A program made the translations under genes and the position numbers. From Callaeas wilsoni (lineage: Eukaryota > Chordata > Aves > Passeriformes > Callaeidae), in the NCBI GenBank assembly GCA_013398955.1, contig VWPU01009679.1, positions 1-64,000 of the forward strand: 64,000 nt of DNA, given 5' to 3'. Shown piece by piece: positions 40,060 to 52,013 of this stretch. The notes under the pieces were generated by a model. The model was not told where the DNA came from. It saw nothing but the letters and a program-made list of their open reading frames with translations, and ran no database searches. Positions within the stretch are counted from its first letter, which is position 1; each line of letters starts with the position of its first letter.

Positions 40060-40350
40060 CCTGCACATTATCCTCAGCCTGACAAGCCCACCTTGGCTGC
40101 AGGATTTATAGAGTGTCTGCTTGCAGCAGAGGCAAAGGAGCACAATTACCTGGATTGAGTGTTGCGCTAAAATAGCACAATGGAGGATAACATTTATGAA
40201 TCACAATTAGCATGAACCCTTCCACACAGGTGGATCGTGGAGCTGCTGTTCATCAGTGCCACAAAATAAAGGAACAAAATGATCCACTGAGTATTGCAGG
40301 CCCTCTCCCCAGTCTGCGAGAAATATCAACAAATTACCAGAATTTTAGTT
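40060..40350. promoter_or_regulatory. Candidate conserved non-coding element (unverified)
   Basis: This is a mixed-composition stretch without repeat signature. It carries a SOX-like ACAATGG at 40177-40183, a homeodomain-like CAATTAG at 40204-40210 and an E-box CAGGTG at 40227-40232, all within 56 bp. Composition and motif spacing look like vertebrate enhancer DNA rather than neutral AT-rich filler. The judgement is by eye. Confidence 0.25.
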
Positions 40351-41929
40351 GAAATCTAGACTCTAAATGAAATAATTAATTGAATGTCAGCATTATCCGC
40401 ATGCTACTGTTTTTCAAAATTTGTTTAGGAGAAAAGGGACAGTACCTATTACTAAACACTTATTTCCCTGATATCAATGCAGCTTCTCAGATGCACGCAT
40501 GGAGATTGATATGTGCATGCAAATATATCTGCACATAAATATGTACATATAAGCACCATGTAGTAGTTAAAAAATTGCAATTCAGTCATTATAAATGGAA
40601 TTAAGAAACCCTCCTTGTAGTGTTCTTTGAGATCGCATGGGAGAAACTTATCAGGGATCTTTTTCTAGTTTCGTTGCATAGGAAGCAGTGACAAAAATAG
40701 CCTGGGAGGAAATAAATATGTGCCCTTCAGCAATGGCCAGAGGAAAGATGGTACTGGCAGCAACTGAATCTGTCATTTGCCAGAGGCGTGGTGTCTCTCT
40801 CAGATAATAAATAATAAGTAATGATATCACTGCAAAAATTGCATATACTTCTTCATTTGTGAGAGCCAAAAGACTTATCATCTGTCCCTGGCTCCACACA
40901 AATGATCTAAGGAAGAGCTTCACCTCCTCCTTTTTGTTCCCCTTAAGTAATAATTTCATACGTAGAGAGGCAATGGATGTCACAAGAAAGAGATGATTTT
41001 CAGGAAACTTCAATAAAAAAGATGATTAGACACTGTATGACAAGGCATAGCTGAACTTTAATAAACACACAAGTAGTCTAATAAACTGATTGTATAGCTT
41101 CTGTGAGTCAATTATCCTAAAATATCAGCATTTAATAAGGAAAGAAAAAGAAACCAGTGGCTGTTCTTAAGTCTTGTGTTCACAACACCTAGGATTACCA
41201 GAGAGAGCAAGTTAAAAAGGTCCTAAAGAGACCAGAAGACTACCCTAAAAAATAAATGGTGGGCATCAACAGGGATTGAATACTCAAGCTGGTTTCCTGG
41301 GTCTCTTTTATTTAGCAATATAAATGTCTTTGATAGTGAAGGCTATGTCTAATAGCATTCAACAACAATATGCAGTACTGTGAAAAAGAACATATGAATG
41401 TATTTTTCCATTTATATTTCCCAAACAAAACAAAAAATTAACTGTATTTCAGTCCAAATTTGATCAGAAAATTAGTGTTAGCCATGGACGAAAAATATGT
41501 AAAATAAAGTTAAATTATTTTTGAAGAAATGGGCTCAATTTATTCTTTTTGTTAAACAGCATTAATCTTCATTTGCATGAAGAGAAATAATAATAAAACA
41601 ATAGTAATATAAATTAAGAAATTTTAATTTTACTTAAAAATATTTTGTCTTTCAATTCGTTCTTTTTGAAGTTGAGAGAAAGAGAGGGCCCATTCTTTTA
41701 ACCAAAAGAAAAGCATTACACTGTATGAACCACTATGACATCTAACACCATTAACTACACAGAAGTCTTCATTTTCCTGTTTACAGGGACAAAGCTCGCA
41801 AGATTGAGAATCACGTCTCCCAGTACAACCTAGGATGTTCTAGGAGTTTTTCCAGCCATTATTTTTGGTAGCAGTGTAGCTTCAAGAACGGGAAAGGGCT
41901 CCCTTGGAAGGCAGCAGTAGGAGCTTTAG
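40351..41929. other. AT-rich non-coding stretch, no gene seen
   Basis: A 120-codon minus-strand frame at 40651-41013 contains one hydrophobic run but no recognisable family. It is consistent with a chance frame and I do not call it a gene. Confidence 0.6.
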
Positions 41930-42200
41930 CTCTCAGGATTAACAGTCACTCCTCATTATCCCCATATTGAGCTGCACTAATGAGTCACCGTTTGGGCTAG
42001 CCTGAGCCATCTTCCACAGTGACTTAAATTAATACAGCTGGTTTGCCCTGAAACAGAGTGGGAGGACTCCCACAAGCTGTTATTGGGCCTCAGCTGCGGG
42101 GGCTGTAATGATTACCTAGAGAAACAGCAATAAACAGCTGTGAAAAGTAAATTCAAACTGTTCCAGCTAGATCTTGTTTGTTTCTGCACTAACTTAATCA
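41930..42200. promoter_or_regulatory. Candidate enhancer-like E-box/homeodomain cluster (unverified)
   Basis: Three identical CAGCTG E-boxes occur within 106 bp, at 42035-42040, 42091-42096 and 42135-42140. Between the last two lies a TAATGATTA pair of homeodomain cores (42106-42114). GC content is visibly higher than in the flanks and there is no transposon signature. CAGCTG sites are bound by class II bHLH factors with E-proteins, so clustering with TAAT sites suggests a neural or muscle enhancer. That is inference from motif content only. Confidence 0.3.
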
Positions 42201-45200
42201 GCATCATCCTAAGCACAGATGAGTTCTTAGGATTTCATTCATCCAAAGACTGAGGAGGCTGGCCTGACCTTTCTTAGTTTATAGAACACAATGAGATCAC
42301 AGTCTTTTGATTCAGGGAAAAATAGCAAAAGATTTGTTTTATGATGGAGATTCGATAGATTTAACATGGCCATAGGGCATACTTGGTTTCTAACTTTCAT
42401 CTTCCTGCATGTTTTTTTCTTTACTTTAATAGTGTGCAACTATAAAAGTAAATTTTCACTTTTTAAAGTAAAGGAAGGTGTGAAGCTGCAATAGCAACAA
42501 GTTGCTAGAAGTCCATGGAGAAGATCTTGGAAAGAAATATGAATTCCTTAATTCATACCCTAGAGAAATCCCAAACCTCAAAGTTTCAAGACCTTATTTG
42601 TTAAAAGCACAGAGAAACAATAAACTTCAGCAGGGAGGAAGGAGCAAGTTGTGAAACTTTAACAAGATCTCCAAGGAAGCTTAGACAAAAAGGTAAGAAT
42701 TGATGTTGCTAAGACTCTAAGATGTAAAGTTTCATTTTCATGAGCTACATCTGAACCCTGGATAACCTGGCCACATTCTTGAGTTCTCAACAAAATACCT
42801 TTCTTTAATTGGATAGGTTTAAAACGACTAATATTTTTTAGACACTCTATTAACCAGAACTCAGAGAAGCAAAAGTAGAACAGAACATGATATAAATTGA
42901 AATAACTGAATTCTGTATAGCCCTGTATTTTCTTTTATCATTACTGCTGCAGTTGAGATTTTTTAGTGATCTGTTGTTACTGCTATGATTGTTTATTACT
43001 TTATGAAGACTGTAAGGCTTTCACATATAAAATACATGTATCCACCATGCAACTATCCCTATATGTTATGCATACTTGCTGAGTTGAAAGAGTTAATCCA
43101 GAAGGTTTAACCATTCCATCATTCCACTAAAAGGAATCTTTTAATTGTTTAAAATAAATAAATAAATTAAATGTGTGTCTAAGGTCTGAGAATCAAACCT
43201 TTCTTCCTTCCCACAACCCTGCCCAAGCCAAACCTATTATTGCCTGGTAACTTGTTAGCATTAGTACAGTTAGCAGGACCATGATATTTAAGTGAGGGGA
43301 ACAAAAGACAAAAATAACTATTTCTCATAATAGTATTTTACACGCACTTAAGCTCTTGGAGTTTGCCTGGAAATATAAAGATTAATGTATTCAGGACTGA
43401 ACTTTCAAAAAAGTAAAAAATTATGTTGTACTATTACTGTAGGATGCGCAAAATATTTTGTAACTGGAGCTTGGCAAAAAATACCTTTGTGCTTTGCTGG
43501 CAAATCACATCAAAAAATGAAAAATCAATTTGTACTGAATATTTCATTAATTTTTAATCAAGGAAGAATATACTTCATGTTGAAAGTAAGATCTAATTAA
43601 AAAAATTAACTCTAAATTTCAGTTAATAAAGATGAAAGAAATTTGAATGAAAAATGATCGTGGAATAAAAATTGAGAACAATTCAAAAGAAAAATTTTCA
43701 GTTTAGAACCAGTCACAAATTCTAAGTCAACTTAATTTTGTATTACCTATAAAGAAGAGAACTAAGTCGAATCCATTCTGTTATGTATGCTTAAGCTCAA
43801 TAATAATTCCTTTTAAAAATTTTGTTTTATTTAGTTTTATTTTATTTCATTTGTTAAGATGCTTTTCCTGAAACTCTGTGTATAGAAAATCCTATTTACT
43901 CAGACACAAAGGTTGGTTTAGAAAACTTTTGACTAAATTTCCATCCAAATTCCCATAGGTACAAGGAGGACTTCTGGATGCATTCAAGTTTTAGAAGAGT
44001 AGAAGGTCCTTAAACTCTTTCTTTACTCAACCTCTCACATTTTTCTTCTTGCTTTTAGATCTGTGAGGAAGTCCCACCGGCTTATGAAGAGTTAAACAGA
44101 ATTTTAACATAAGGCAATCAGTGCAGTGTGTCCTGATCGGCTCAGGCTGAAGGACAGTGGCTCTGATTTCCAAAGCCCCACTAAGATTTTCAGACAGCAG
44201 AAGGGATCTGCCACTCCCTGTGAGGCTGGGCAGCCTCATCCTTGGGATTCAGCAACAGCTAAAGGTTAAAAACACTGCTGCTTACAGCACCTGAGGAAAT
44301 GTAACAGAGGCCCAAAACAGTAATGTCCACACCCGCAAATGGATTTCCTCATGTAAACCTGGAACATGGGGAGCACAAGAAACAACACTTGAGAGACTTT
44401 TCCTCTTACCTTTGCTTTTTGAGAATTGGCTGAATCAATATTGCTTACTGCACTGTCAAAACGTGTATCCTCATGCACATTAGGCATTCTCAGAATACGG
44501 GATTTCTTGATTTATATGTCATTTAAAAAACTTGAAATGATGGAATTTAAATGCAGAGAGACGCAACAGCAAGAAAATGCATTACTGGAGCTGTAACAAG
44601 TGTTGTATATTTTTCTTTAAAAATTGTCTTACAGGCAACCTATTTTTAGGTAACTCTCATCATTTTTTAAGCCAGGAAAATCATGTTTCCCCTTTCACAT
44701 CCCCTTAGACATCTGCCTTCTAAACAGAGCAAATAATATTTTTTTCTTCATATACTAGATCTTAATCAACCCAACGTTTTAGACTGTTATTTAGAAAACA
44801 CTTTGTTCAGCTACTCTGTAAGGAAAGCAGAGGAATGCACTGTTTGCTTTCCCTGCATGGTCTTGCATTGATGACTGTAGAAGACCTCTATCCTTTCTCA
44901 TTTCACCTCTCCCTGTTCCAATTTTTTTGTGACTCAGAGCAATTCTAGATGATGTTTCTAAGCTCAACTACCCAGTCAATATCCTAAGTGGGTGAAAGAT
45001 TAATTATTCCCACTGAGATCAACTATGTCAGGATAGCAAAGGCCAATTACAGACAAAAGCTATCATGGAGTGGTCACTTCCAACCTCCTGCCAACACTAA
45101 TCCCAAAAGCAAAGGAAATCAGCTTCCTGCTGAACTGAATAAGCTCTGGTTTTAGTACATCCCATGTAGCCAGCATGCTGGTATCACTTTTATTCATTTC

Positions 45201-45559
45201 CACAGCTGAAGGATGTGCTTTGCTGAACTGCGTGACTCATCTCGCAAACAGCAGCAGGCGCGTGTGGTGCCCAGAGCAGTGGCACTGCTGGGTGGGAGGG
45301 CAACAGACAGCACATCAAACACGTACCTGGTACGCCAAGGGAGCAGAGGTTGTTGAGTAACTGTGACTTCAAAAAAACTCTTTCGCACACTGCTTGTTGA
45401 CAGTCGTTATTATGACATTTAATCTATAGTCATTATTTGGGGAAGCAGCTTAGCCAGGACCTTGCAGTCATTCTGCTAAACCCACTTAGTGGATTACCTC
45501 GAGCTTTAGTTCCCAAAATTCAAGTTCTTTCCTATTTTGTTGCGTGAGAGTAGAGTAAA
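42201..45559. other. AT-rich non-coding stretch, no gene seen
   Basis: No gene is supported. An (AAAT)n microsatellite of about four units lies at 43152-43168. The patch at 45.19-45.39 kb is GC-richer and open on both strands for about 65 codons, without recognisable motifs. Confidence 0.6.
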
Positions 45560-45745
45560 AATCTTGATCAATGGGCGTCAGCAAAAATGCCTCAATGTGT
45601 TAAGAAAGGAAGGAGGAGAAATAAAGTTGGGGGCATAGTATGTGCCAGCAATCCTTATTAAAGCAGTCATTGCTGAAGGCTGGAAAGGCAGTGCGTAGGA
45701 ATCCTGATTAAATGGGCTAATTTTGAACAGTGTCGAATTATGTTG
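45560..45745. promoter_or_regulatory. Candidate regulatory stretch with 50-bp-spaced direct repeat (unverified)
   Basis: AATCCTTATTAAA (45650-45662) and AATCCTGATTAAA (45700-45712) match at 12 of 13 positions and start exactly 50 bp apart. Upstream lies TTGATCAATGGGCGTC, containing a TCF/LEF-like and a GC-box-like core. No transposon is recognised. Functional status is unknown. Confidence 0.22.
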
Positions 45746-47917
45746 AGTTTAATTTTTCCTATCTCAGGTGTCATACAGTATTATCTTCACATGAATTAAC
45801 TTCTCTGCTTCAGTCCTACTGCCATCACTGCTCTGATGACTGCAGCACGTGCCATTTCCAGCCATCAATATGATCTGAATAATACCAATGTTTCCTGTAG
45901 CCTCTGGCTGGCTCAAGTCCAGGTTTTGCTTCCCATTCAGAGATGGTTCATTTGATGAAGTTACTGGATTTGGATCAGCCTTGTTTATTATGTCTATCCC
46001 TTTTTGAAGAACTTCTATGTTGAATAAACTTAATAAGGATAAATTCAGTAGGCAGAGGAGTTGCTTGGGACATTGATGATTCCAATTCACAAAATAATAC
46101 CTGATTAGGCACATGAAGTGGAACAGTTTCAGTAGGAAAACCTGAAAAAACTAATCCAGAATAATGAATAGCCTGTTCATCATGGCACTCTCTTCTCATG
46201 CTGGAGACCACAATCCTACACATGAAATCCAGTTTTTCTCTTACTACTGGTTTAGACCATGAACCCCACTGTGGAGTCGAGAAGGCTTTGCCAGTAAAAG
46301 CCTTTTTATAATGGCACAAACCAATAATGAGTTTCTGTTTCGATTAATTGGATTTTCCAGCTAAAATAAACAAACAAAACTTTGTTCATGAAGCTCCTTC
46401 TAATATGCTCAAAACAATTCCTGGACCAATTCCATCTCTAACATCAAGACCAGATACAAGATAATGTATTAGAGTTCACCGCACTGTTTTGAGCATTAAT
46501 TCACAAATTTCTGTAGTAGGTTTGAAAGATACGTTGCGCAGTTGTGCTGTAACATTACCCAATAACTGTGTCACTGCAAGCATCTACCGTAACAGTAACT
46601 GTCACAGCCCTTGATGAGATTGGGAATAATCTATCTTCCTATTCTGGGTCCTGAAAAGAGAGAGAAAATCATCCAATATTCCTTTTCAAACCTGACCCAT
46701 TCTTTTTTACAACATCAAGATTTGGAATGCAAAACCTACTTGATTAAGGATTCTTCAGCAGTGCAAGTCAGGCCATTCACCGAATAACAATTAGCCGAAG
46801 AAAACTCAGTTGCTGTACAAATTAACCTTAAGATACCATAGTAAAATGAAGTTTCAAGATGCAAATGCTGTATGGTAATGGCTGATCTCCTCAAAAAAAT
46901 CCCAATCATAAGATCTTGCACAGCAACAAGCTCTCTCTTTTGTAACTAATGTGCGGTTTGTTCAACATGAAATCTGTGACCTTACAACCTTGACTTTCTC
47001 AAAGAGCCCCCAAGTGAGATTTTTAATATATGTCTAATAGAATGTAAGATGACTGCAGTGTAAATGAACAATAGTCAATTCTTTATGCTTATCATAGTGT
47101 GCAATAATTTGCCCAAGAATCACGTAAGATTTACACTCAAGCTCTGTGGAAAATCTTGTAAACAAGAAATCCATTGATTCACAAATATTTGCAAGTATCA
47201 GTGTGATGGGACCAGGTAAACAAATAAAAAGCAAACAGAATTCTGTCCTTTGGCAACTGGACTGCTAGATTGTAAGAAGCAGGTATGTGTGGTTTAGGGA
47301 ACAGCCATTTGATTGGAATTACTAGAAATAGTGCCTCTATTCTACAATATTGCCGTGGTGAATTTCTATCAGCTGTGTAATGGAAACTCAAGCCTCATGT
47401 CAATTCAGAGAATAATTAGACAAGCCCCCTATTGATACACACAGCAGCGACTCAAACACAAGTTAGGAAACAGAATTACTGTTATTCCTCCACAAGAACA
47501 AACACTGAGCCTGATGCTATGAGTGCTCTCATGTATGCCATCTTAACTTTGAACATCGCAATTTTATCCACTGCATAAGGTTCTACAGAGTCACATCCTA
47601 TAGTAAAATTCAATTTCAAGAAGTGTAAATATTTTAAACTTACGTAAATGACGCTTGATTTTATGTGAAATGGACAAAATGGCAAGAGGCCTGTAAATAA
47701 GGTCAGTATTTCTGAGGTGTATCTTAGTAGGAACTGTGGAAAACAAATTGGCAACAAAATGACAAATATTTGGATGTGTAATTCAAGCCAAACAATGGTT
47801 TGATCCAGCAAGCGCTTCAGCCAATACAGAATTTGTATGTGTGAATTGCTGAGCTGAATTCAATTAAACGTTTTTGAGCATTAGAGATTACACACATTGA
47901 AGTCTGAAGGACAGATG
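45746..47917. other. Non-coding stretch with a run of minus-strand open frames, unrecognised
   Basis: Between about 45.76 and 47.81 kb nearly all frames of 60 codons or more are on the minus strand (116, 114, 61, 66, 70 and 109 codons), in different phases. I recognise no domain, retroviral motif or gene family in any of them, and they cannot be joined without arbitrary splices. A pyrimidine-rich TTTTCTCTCTCTTTTCAG-like acceptor is present on the minus strand at about 46650-46667, but there is no coherent exon after it. Lengths are within what AT-rich DNA gives by chance, so no gene is called. See the findings. Confidence 0.5.
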
Positions 47918-47981
47918 TCACAATTTGCAATATAATACTGCTATTTTAGGGTAGCTTTTAAAATCCATCACAATTTGCAAT
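47918..47981 (+). repeat. Direct repeat pair of TCACAATTTGCAAT, 50 bp apart
   Basis: Identical 14-mers lie at 47918-47931 and 47968-47981, each followed within a few bases by TAATAC. The core TTTGCAAT resembles a C/EBP half-consensus. The start-to-start spacing is 50 bp. This could be an old local duplication or paired binding sites. Confidence 0.85.
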
Positions 47982-49704
47982 GCTTAATACTTTACTCAAT
48001 AAATGAAACAATATGGACAGATTATATCGGGAGTCAGTTTCTCTTAATACACATATACTTGCCTTGGTTTATCTTAGTGGCAAAATGTGTGCAATTTTTA
48101 ATGCCGCAAAATATTTAATTGAATTTTGAAGATGGTAATACTGGTCTAGATGCTAAAGTAATGCAGAATAACACAGTTCTGATGTTTTCAAATCCCAGCT
48201 GAAAATAATTTCATATTTCACAAATATGTGAGTGTTCATAAATTCCTGACACATAATACATGAATTTCACAATGCTGCTAAAATGTATTATTTGAAAGAT
48301 TATTTTTCCAGTGTGCTGAACAGAGACAATAGTCTTATATCGGAGTTTTTTTACATTATTTGTGTCTCTAGCATGTTATGGTACACGTTATGAAGTCAAG
48401 ACCAAGATACTATCCTTCAACAAAACCAAACCAAACGAAAACCAAACCAAACCAACAACAAATAGCAAAGAACCATAATTTTAGCTGTGAGTGTGTAACA
48501 CGTTTATACAACTAGCATGCATTTATACTGAAATGTGCAAAAAGATACTGCCCTACACCAGTCATTCACAACACAATTGTTTCAAAGAAATAAAAAAGTA
48601 TTAAAAATGTTGAGGTTTGTTTTCCATCTATTTATAATACTCAACAAGCATTCAATAAAATTTTGACACCTTTGAAAAGTTTTTAAAATTTATAATGAAA
48701 AGTAAATTATGCATTATGGTTGTTATGATTTCGTCAAAATTGTGAGGCATTTACAAGTACAAAAATATATCCGTACTATGAAAGAAGACATAAGCTGAGG
48801 CTACTATGCTAAGCTAAACCTATGAAAAAGTTGATTTTTTTTTTCTTTGCTTTGTTTTAATTCTGAGTGTTAATCATTCACAGCAGGAGGTGGTTTAGTG
48901 GTGTGATGGTTTGCTCCGATCAAAACTGTCACAGAAAGAGGTGATCTCTTCCAAGCTAAAAGAGCAAATTAATTATACATTCCATTTGCTAATGGACACA
49001 GAATAGACAGCTTTTCCAGTGGCTCTTACAGAAACAAGAATAAGCTATTACTGATTTTTACTTTTTTCCCCAAAATCTGTTTTTATATATTTACTGGGGC
49101 AATAAATTTTGTAGTGATCCAGAGATTAAATTATTTCATTCATTTCTCAGAAACCAGAAAATTTGGAATTACTATTTACTTTAGGGATAAACCTTTTTCT
49201 CTATGGTCTGACTTCCGTCTCTTTAATTTTCAACTCTGGGCATTCTCAAATTATTATTTTTTTTTTTAAATAGAGATAATTTTCTCCCTCAAAATCAATC
49301 CTTTAAAAAACCCAGTTAGAAATCCTTATTTATCCTTGGACTTCACCATGAATCTCTGCTTATAGATTTCACCTTATTGTCCACAAATCTTACACGTCCC
49401 CATAAAACAGAAGGAGTCAGATTGATACCTTAATGACACGGCACTTCAAGTTGTTGAGATTTAAGGCAGTGATACACAGGAAAATAGAAGGACAGGGTGC
49501 TTCATTGGAGTGAAACATGGATGATGCATGTTTGCATGCTCCCTTTATCATTATTGATTTTACAAAGGGAATTTAATACTGCTTGCAGTTGGAGGCATAA
49601 TATCAAGGAGAGCAGAAAGATCAAGTGTATTCCTAAGCAAGTCTCAGGCCTGGGTAGAGAGGGATTTGATCAATTGGAGTTTCAAACACAACAGGCCTAG
49701 GGTG
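47982..49704. other. AT-rich non-coding stretch with A/C tract
   Basis: The only recognisable feature is a low-complexity CCAAA/AACC tract at 48420-48463. No gene or transposon is seen. Confidence 0.65.
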
Positions 49705-49731
49705 TTTTAGCTCTTTGGGGAAGAGCTAAAA
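49705..49731. repeat. Perfect 11-bp-stem hairpin, 5-nt loop
   Basis: TTTTAGCTCTT (49705-49715) is exactly complementary to AAGAGCTAAAA (49721-49731), with TGGGG as loop. It is not attached to a gene on either strand. The stem is too short for a typical pre-miRNA, and the two flanks do not extend the pairing. Confidence 0.85.
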
Positions 49732-51966
49732 GTTGCATTTAATCCCAGCAGACTCTTAGTCTTAAGAGGTTCTTAAAATGGTCATGAAACATCCTGTCCA
49801 GAAATAATCAACTTGTTGGTTGGTTGGTTTTTTAATAATATTATATGTACTAACAAAATGACTAGGAGTATTATATATACCCAAGACCGATTGCATAAAA
49901 TGTTTACAAGTAATAGAAACAAGAATTCAAAATGCCACAATAATTTGAAAAATAAATAAAAGATGTTGATGTTCAATTTCAGGCTCTCTCACTGACTATT
50001 AGTTGGAGGGCAAAAACAATTAAACCATTTCTTCTACACTACAGTTTCAATCCTCTCTCTGATAGTTTCTTTATAACTCTTGCAGGTCTCTATTAGCTCT
50101 TTTCTTCTCTGCAAATAGCAGTCTATCCCTTTCCTGCATTTTAGCAAATACTCTGGACTTGCTTGCAAATAACCTCTACAGGGACCAGTGGGGTATATCA
50201 TATAAAGTAACTAAAAACTTTTTCCTCAGTCTACCTCTGTCTCCAGTTGACAAAGGGGATTCTCTCACATTATTTGATAAGAATTCATTTTCTCTATTTT
50301 CAGCAGAGGGATTGTAATGGCAATAATTTTTCCTGGACCTTTCACCTGTCAAGGCAAGGAGACCTCTTGCAGGACTTGGTGGCTTGGCAGTTCAGAGTAC
50401 AAGCAGAATATTCTTCTGGGCATCTTCTCCCCTCTCTCTCAGTTTTAGCAAGCATTCTTCTGTTGGCATACTTTTCTGTCTTGAATCCAATACCTAGGGG
50501 CTGTCATTATGCTGTGTTTGTGTCAATTTCACATTGACCTAATTATAATGCTAAATTTGAGCTTATTTTTTGTTCAGTAGTTTTATCTTGGATTTGGTTG
50601 GGTTATTTCCCCCAGTCTTCCAGAGAGACTACAGAGCAAATGGTGTCTACTCTTTATTCCAAAGAAGCCGTAGAGAAATTCACAACACAGAACTAAAGGA
50701 GGCCATATTTTTGAAAAATTATTTCAGTTGTCCAAAATAACAAAAATCCCCAACTCATCTACTTGCATGGAGTAATTTATAAAGTCAGTTAGCAATTACA
50801 ATATGAAACCAAAGCTAAATTTTTAACATCTATCACCAAATAGCTATGAAATGACTTACTTTAAATTGATATAATGGGTTTTTGTTTCTTGCTAATGGCT
50901 GAAATATCTCTATCAGCTACCACAACTACATGCTGAATGGTCACACTTTGTTAACAGGCAATGTAAAAACAGATGTGTATAGCAGATTATGAGTTCTAAT
51001 CCATTTCATTGTGAGTCTGCTAGCCTTAGCTTCTCAAAATGTTCTATTTTTGTTCAATTGCAATAAGCTTATCACTAGAATGGCAGCTAATGATAATATC
51101 TCAAAGTTTGACACTGCCACAAGTTTGTCAAGTGTCAGACTAGCTGACTAGATTGTGTGTAATACCTGTCTTTCTTTCAAAAGCAATGATGTACAATTCA
51201 GCCCTCATCACTGATGCTGTATTTTCTGCTCTATCTGTTTCTCTCACTTCTGCATCTGTTTGATTTATTTAGTCTTCTAGGAAACTAGACAGAACTGGAG
51301 TAGTGAATGCTGCTGTCCTTCTCAGTTAACCTTTTACAATAATGACTATCAGCATTACTATTTTTTATTCTAGAAACTCTGCAGAACACTAGAATTGCAA
51401 GACTTAAGATTTTCTTCTTCTTTTTTCATGTTTAATTAAAGGCGAAAGGTGGTTTCTATGATGGCAGCTTACCACAGAGACCTGAGTCTTGGTATTTGAA
51501 TCTTAAGTGGGTGTAGCTGCTCAGTTGTGTGGGCACAGCTGTGTGAAAAGTGGTTTGATGCTGAGTTCCTTCCTGCTATCACAAACTATATGGCATCTTC
51601 TCACATACTGGGGACTTCTGCTCTGTGTCTAACAAGCTTGCTGCCCATAAAGCTGTTAAGTGTTTTGCAACATATTAGCATGATGCGGGCTGTAAATGCC
51701 TTAGGAAAATCCCCACCAGCTGCACTGGGCTTAGTCTTTTTATGCTAAGACTCTGCAGCCTTACACAGAACAGTTTGTGCCTGCAGTCAAGTTATGCTCC
51801 TGTATGTGTGGTGGCTCAGGTAGTGCACCCAAAGGGAAACCAAACCTCACCTGGCAAATGCAGATTCACAAGATGTGTTTTGAAAGATTAGCGCAATGTT
51901 ACCTAGATATTTCATTACACAGATCAACCAATGTGCTCAACTTCTGTCAAGTAGATGTGGAGAGAG
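49732..51966. other. AT-rich non-coding stretch, no gene seen
   Basis: A short (GGTT)n run lies at about 49812-49830. A 96-codon plus frame at 50247-50537 has no recognisable domain. Confidence 0.65.
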
Positions 51967-52013
51967 AAAGTCATAACTTAATTTGGGGGGGGGAAAAAAA
52001 AAAAGTCATAACT
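51967..52013 (+). repeat. 12-bp direct repeat flanking a G9-A11 insert
   Basis: AAAGTCATAACT occurs at 51967-51978 and again at 52002-52013. Between them lie TAATTT, nine Gs (51985-51993) and an A run that merges into the second repeat (51994-52004). The shape is that of a target-site duplication around a tiny poly(A)-tailed insertion, or of a microhomology-mediated duplication. Confidence 0.85.

Noticed and set aside
40651..41013. 120-codon minus-strand frame with a hydrophobic segment
   Set aside because: No recognisable family or start context. A rough expectation for AT-rich DNA is several stop-free runs of about 100 codons per 64 kb over six frames.
46650..46667. Splice acceptor-like polypyrimidine-CAG on the minus strand
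   Set aside because: The following sequence hits stops quickly in the frames checked and shows no recognisable exon; such motifs are frequent by chance.
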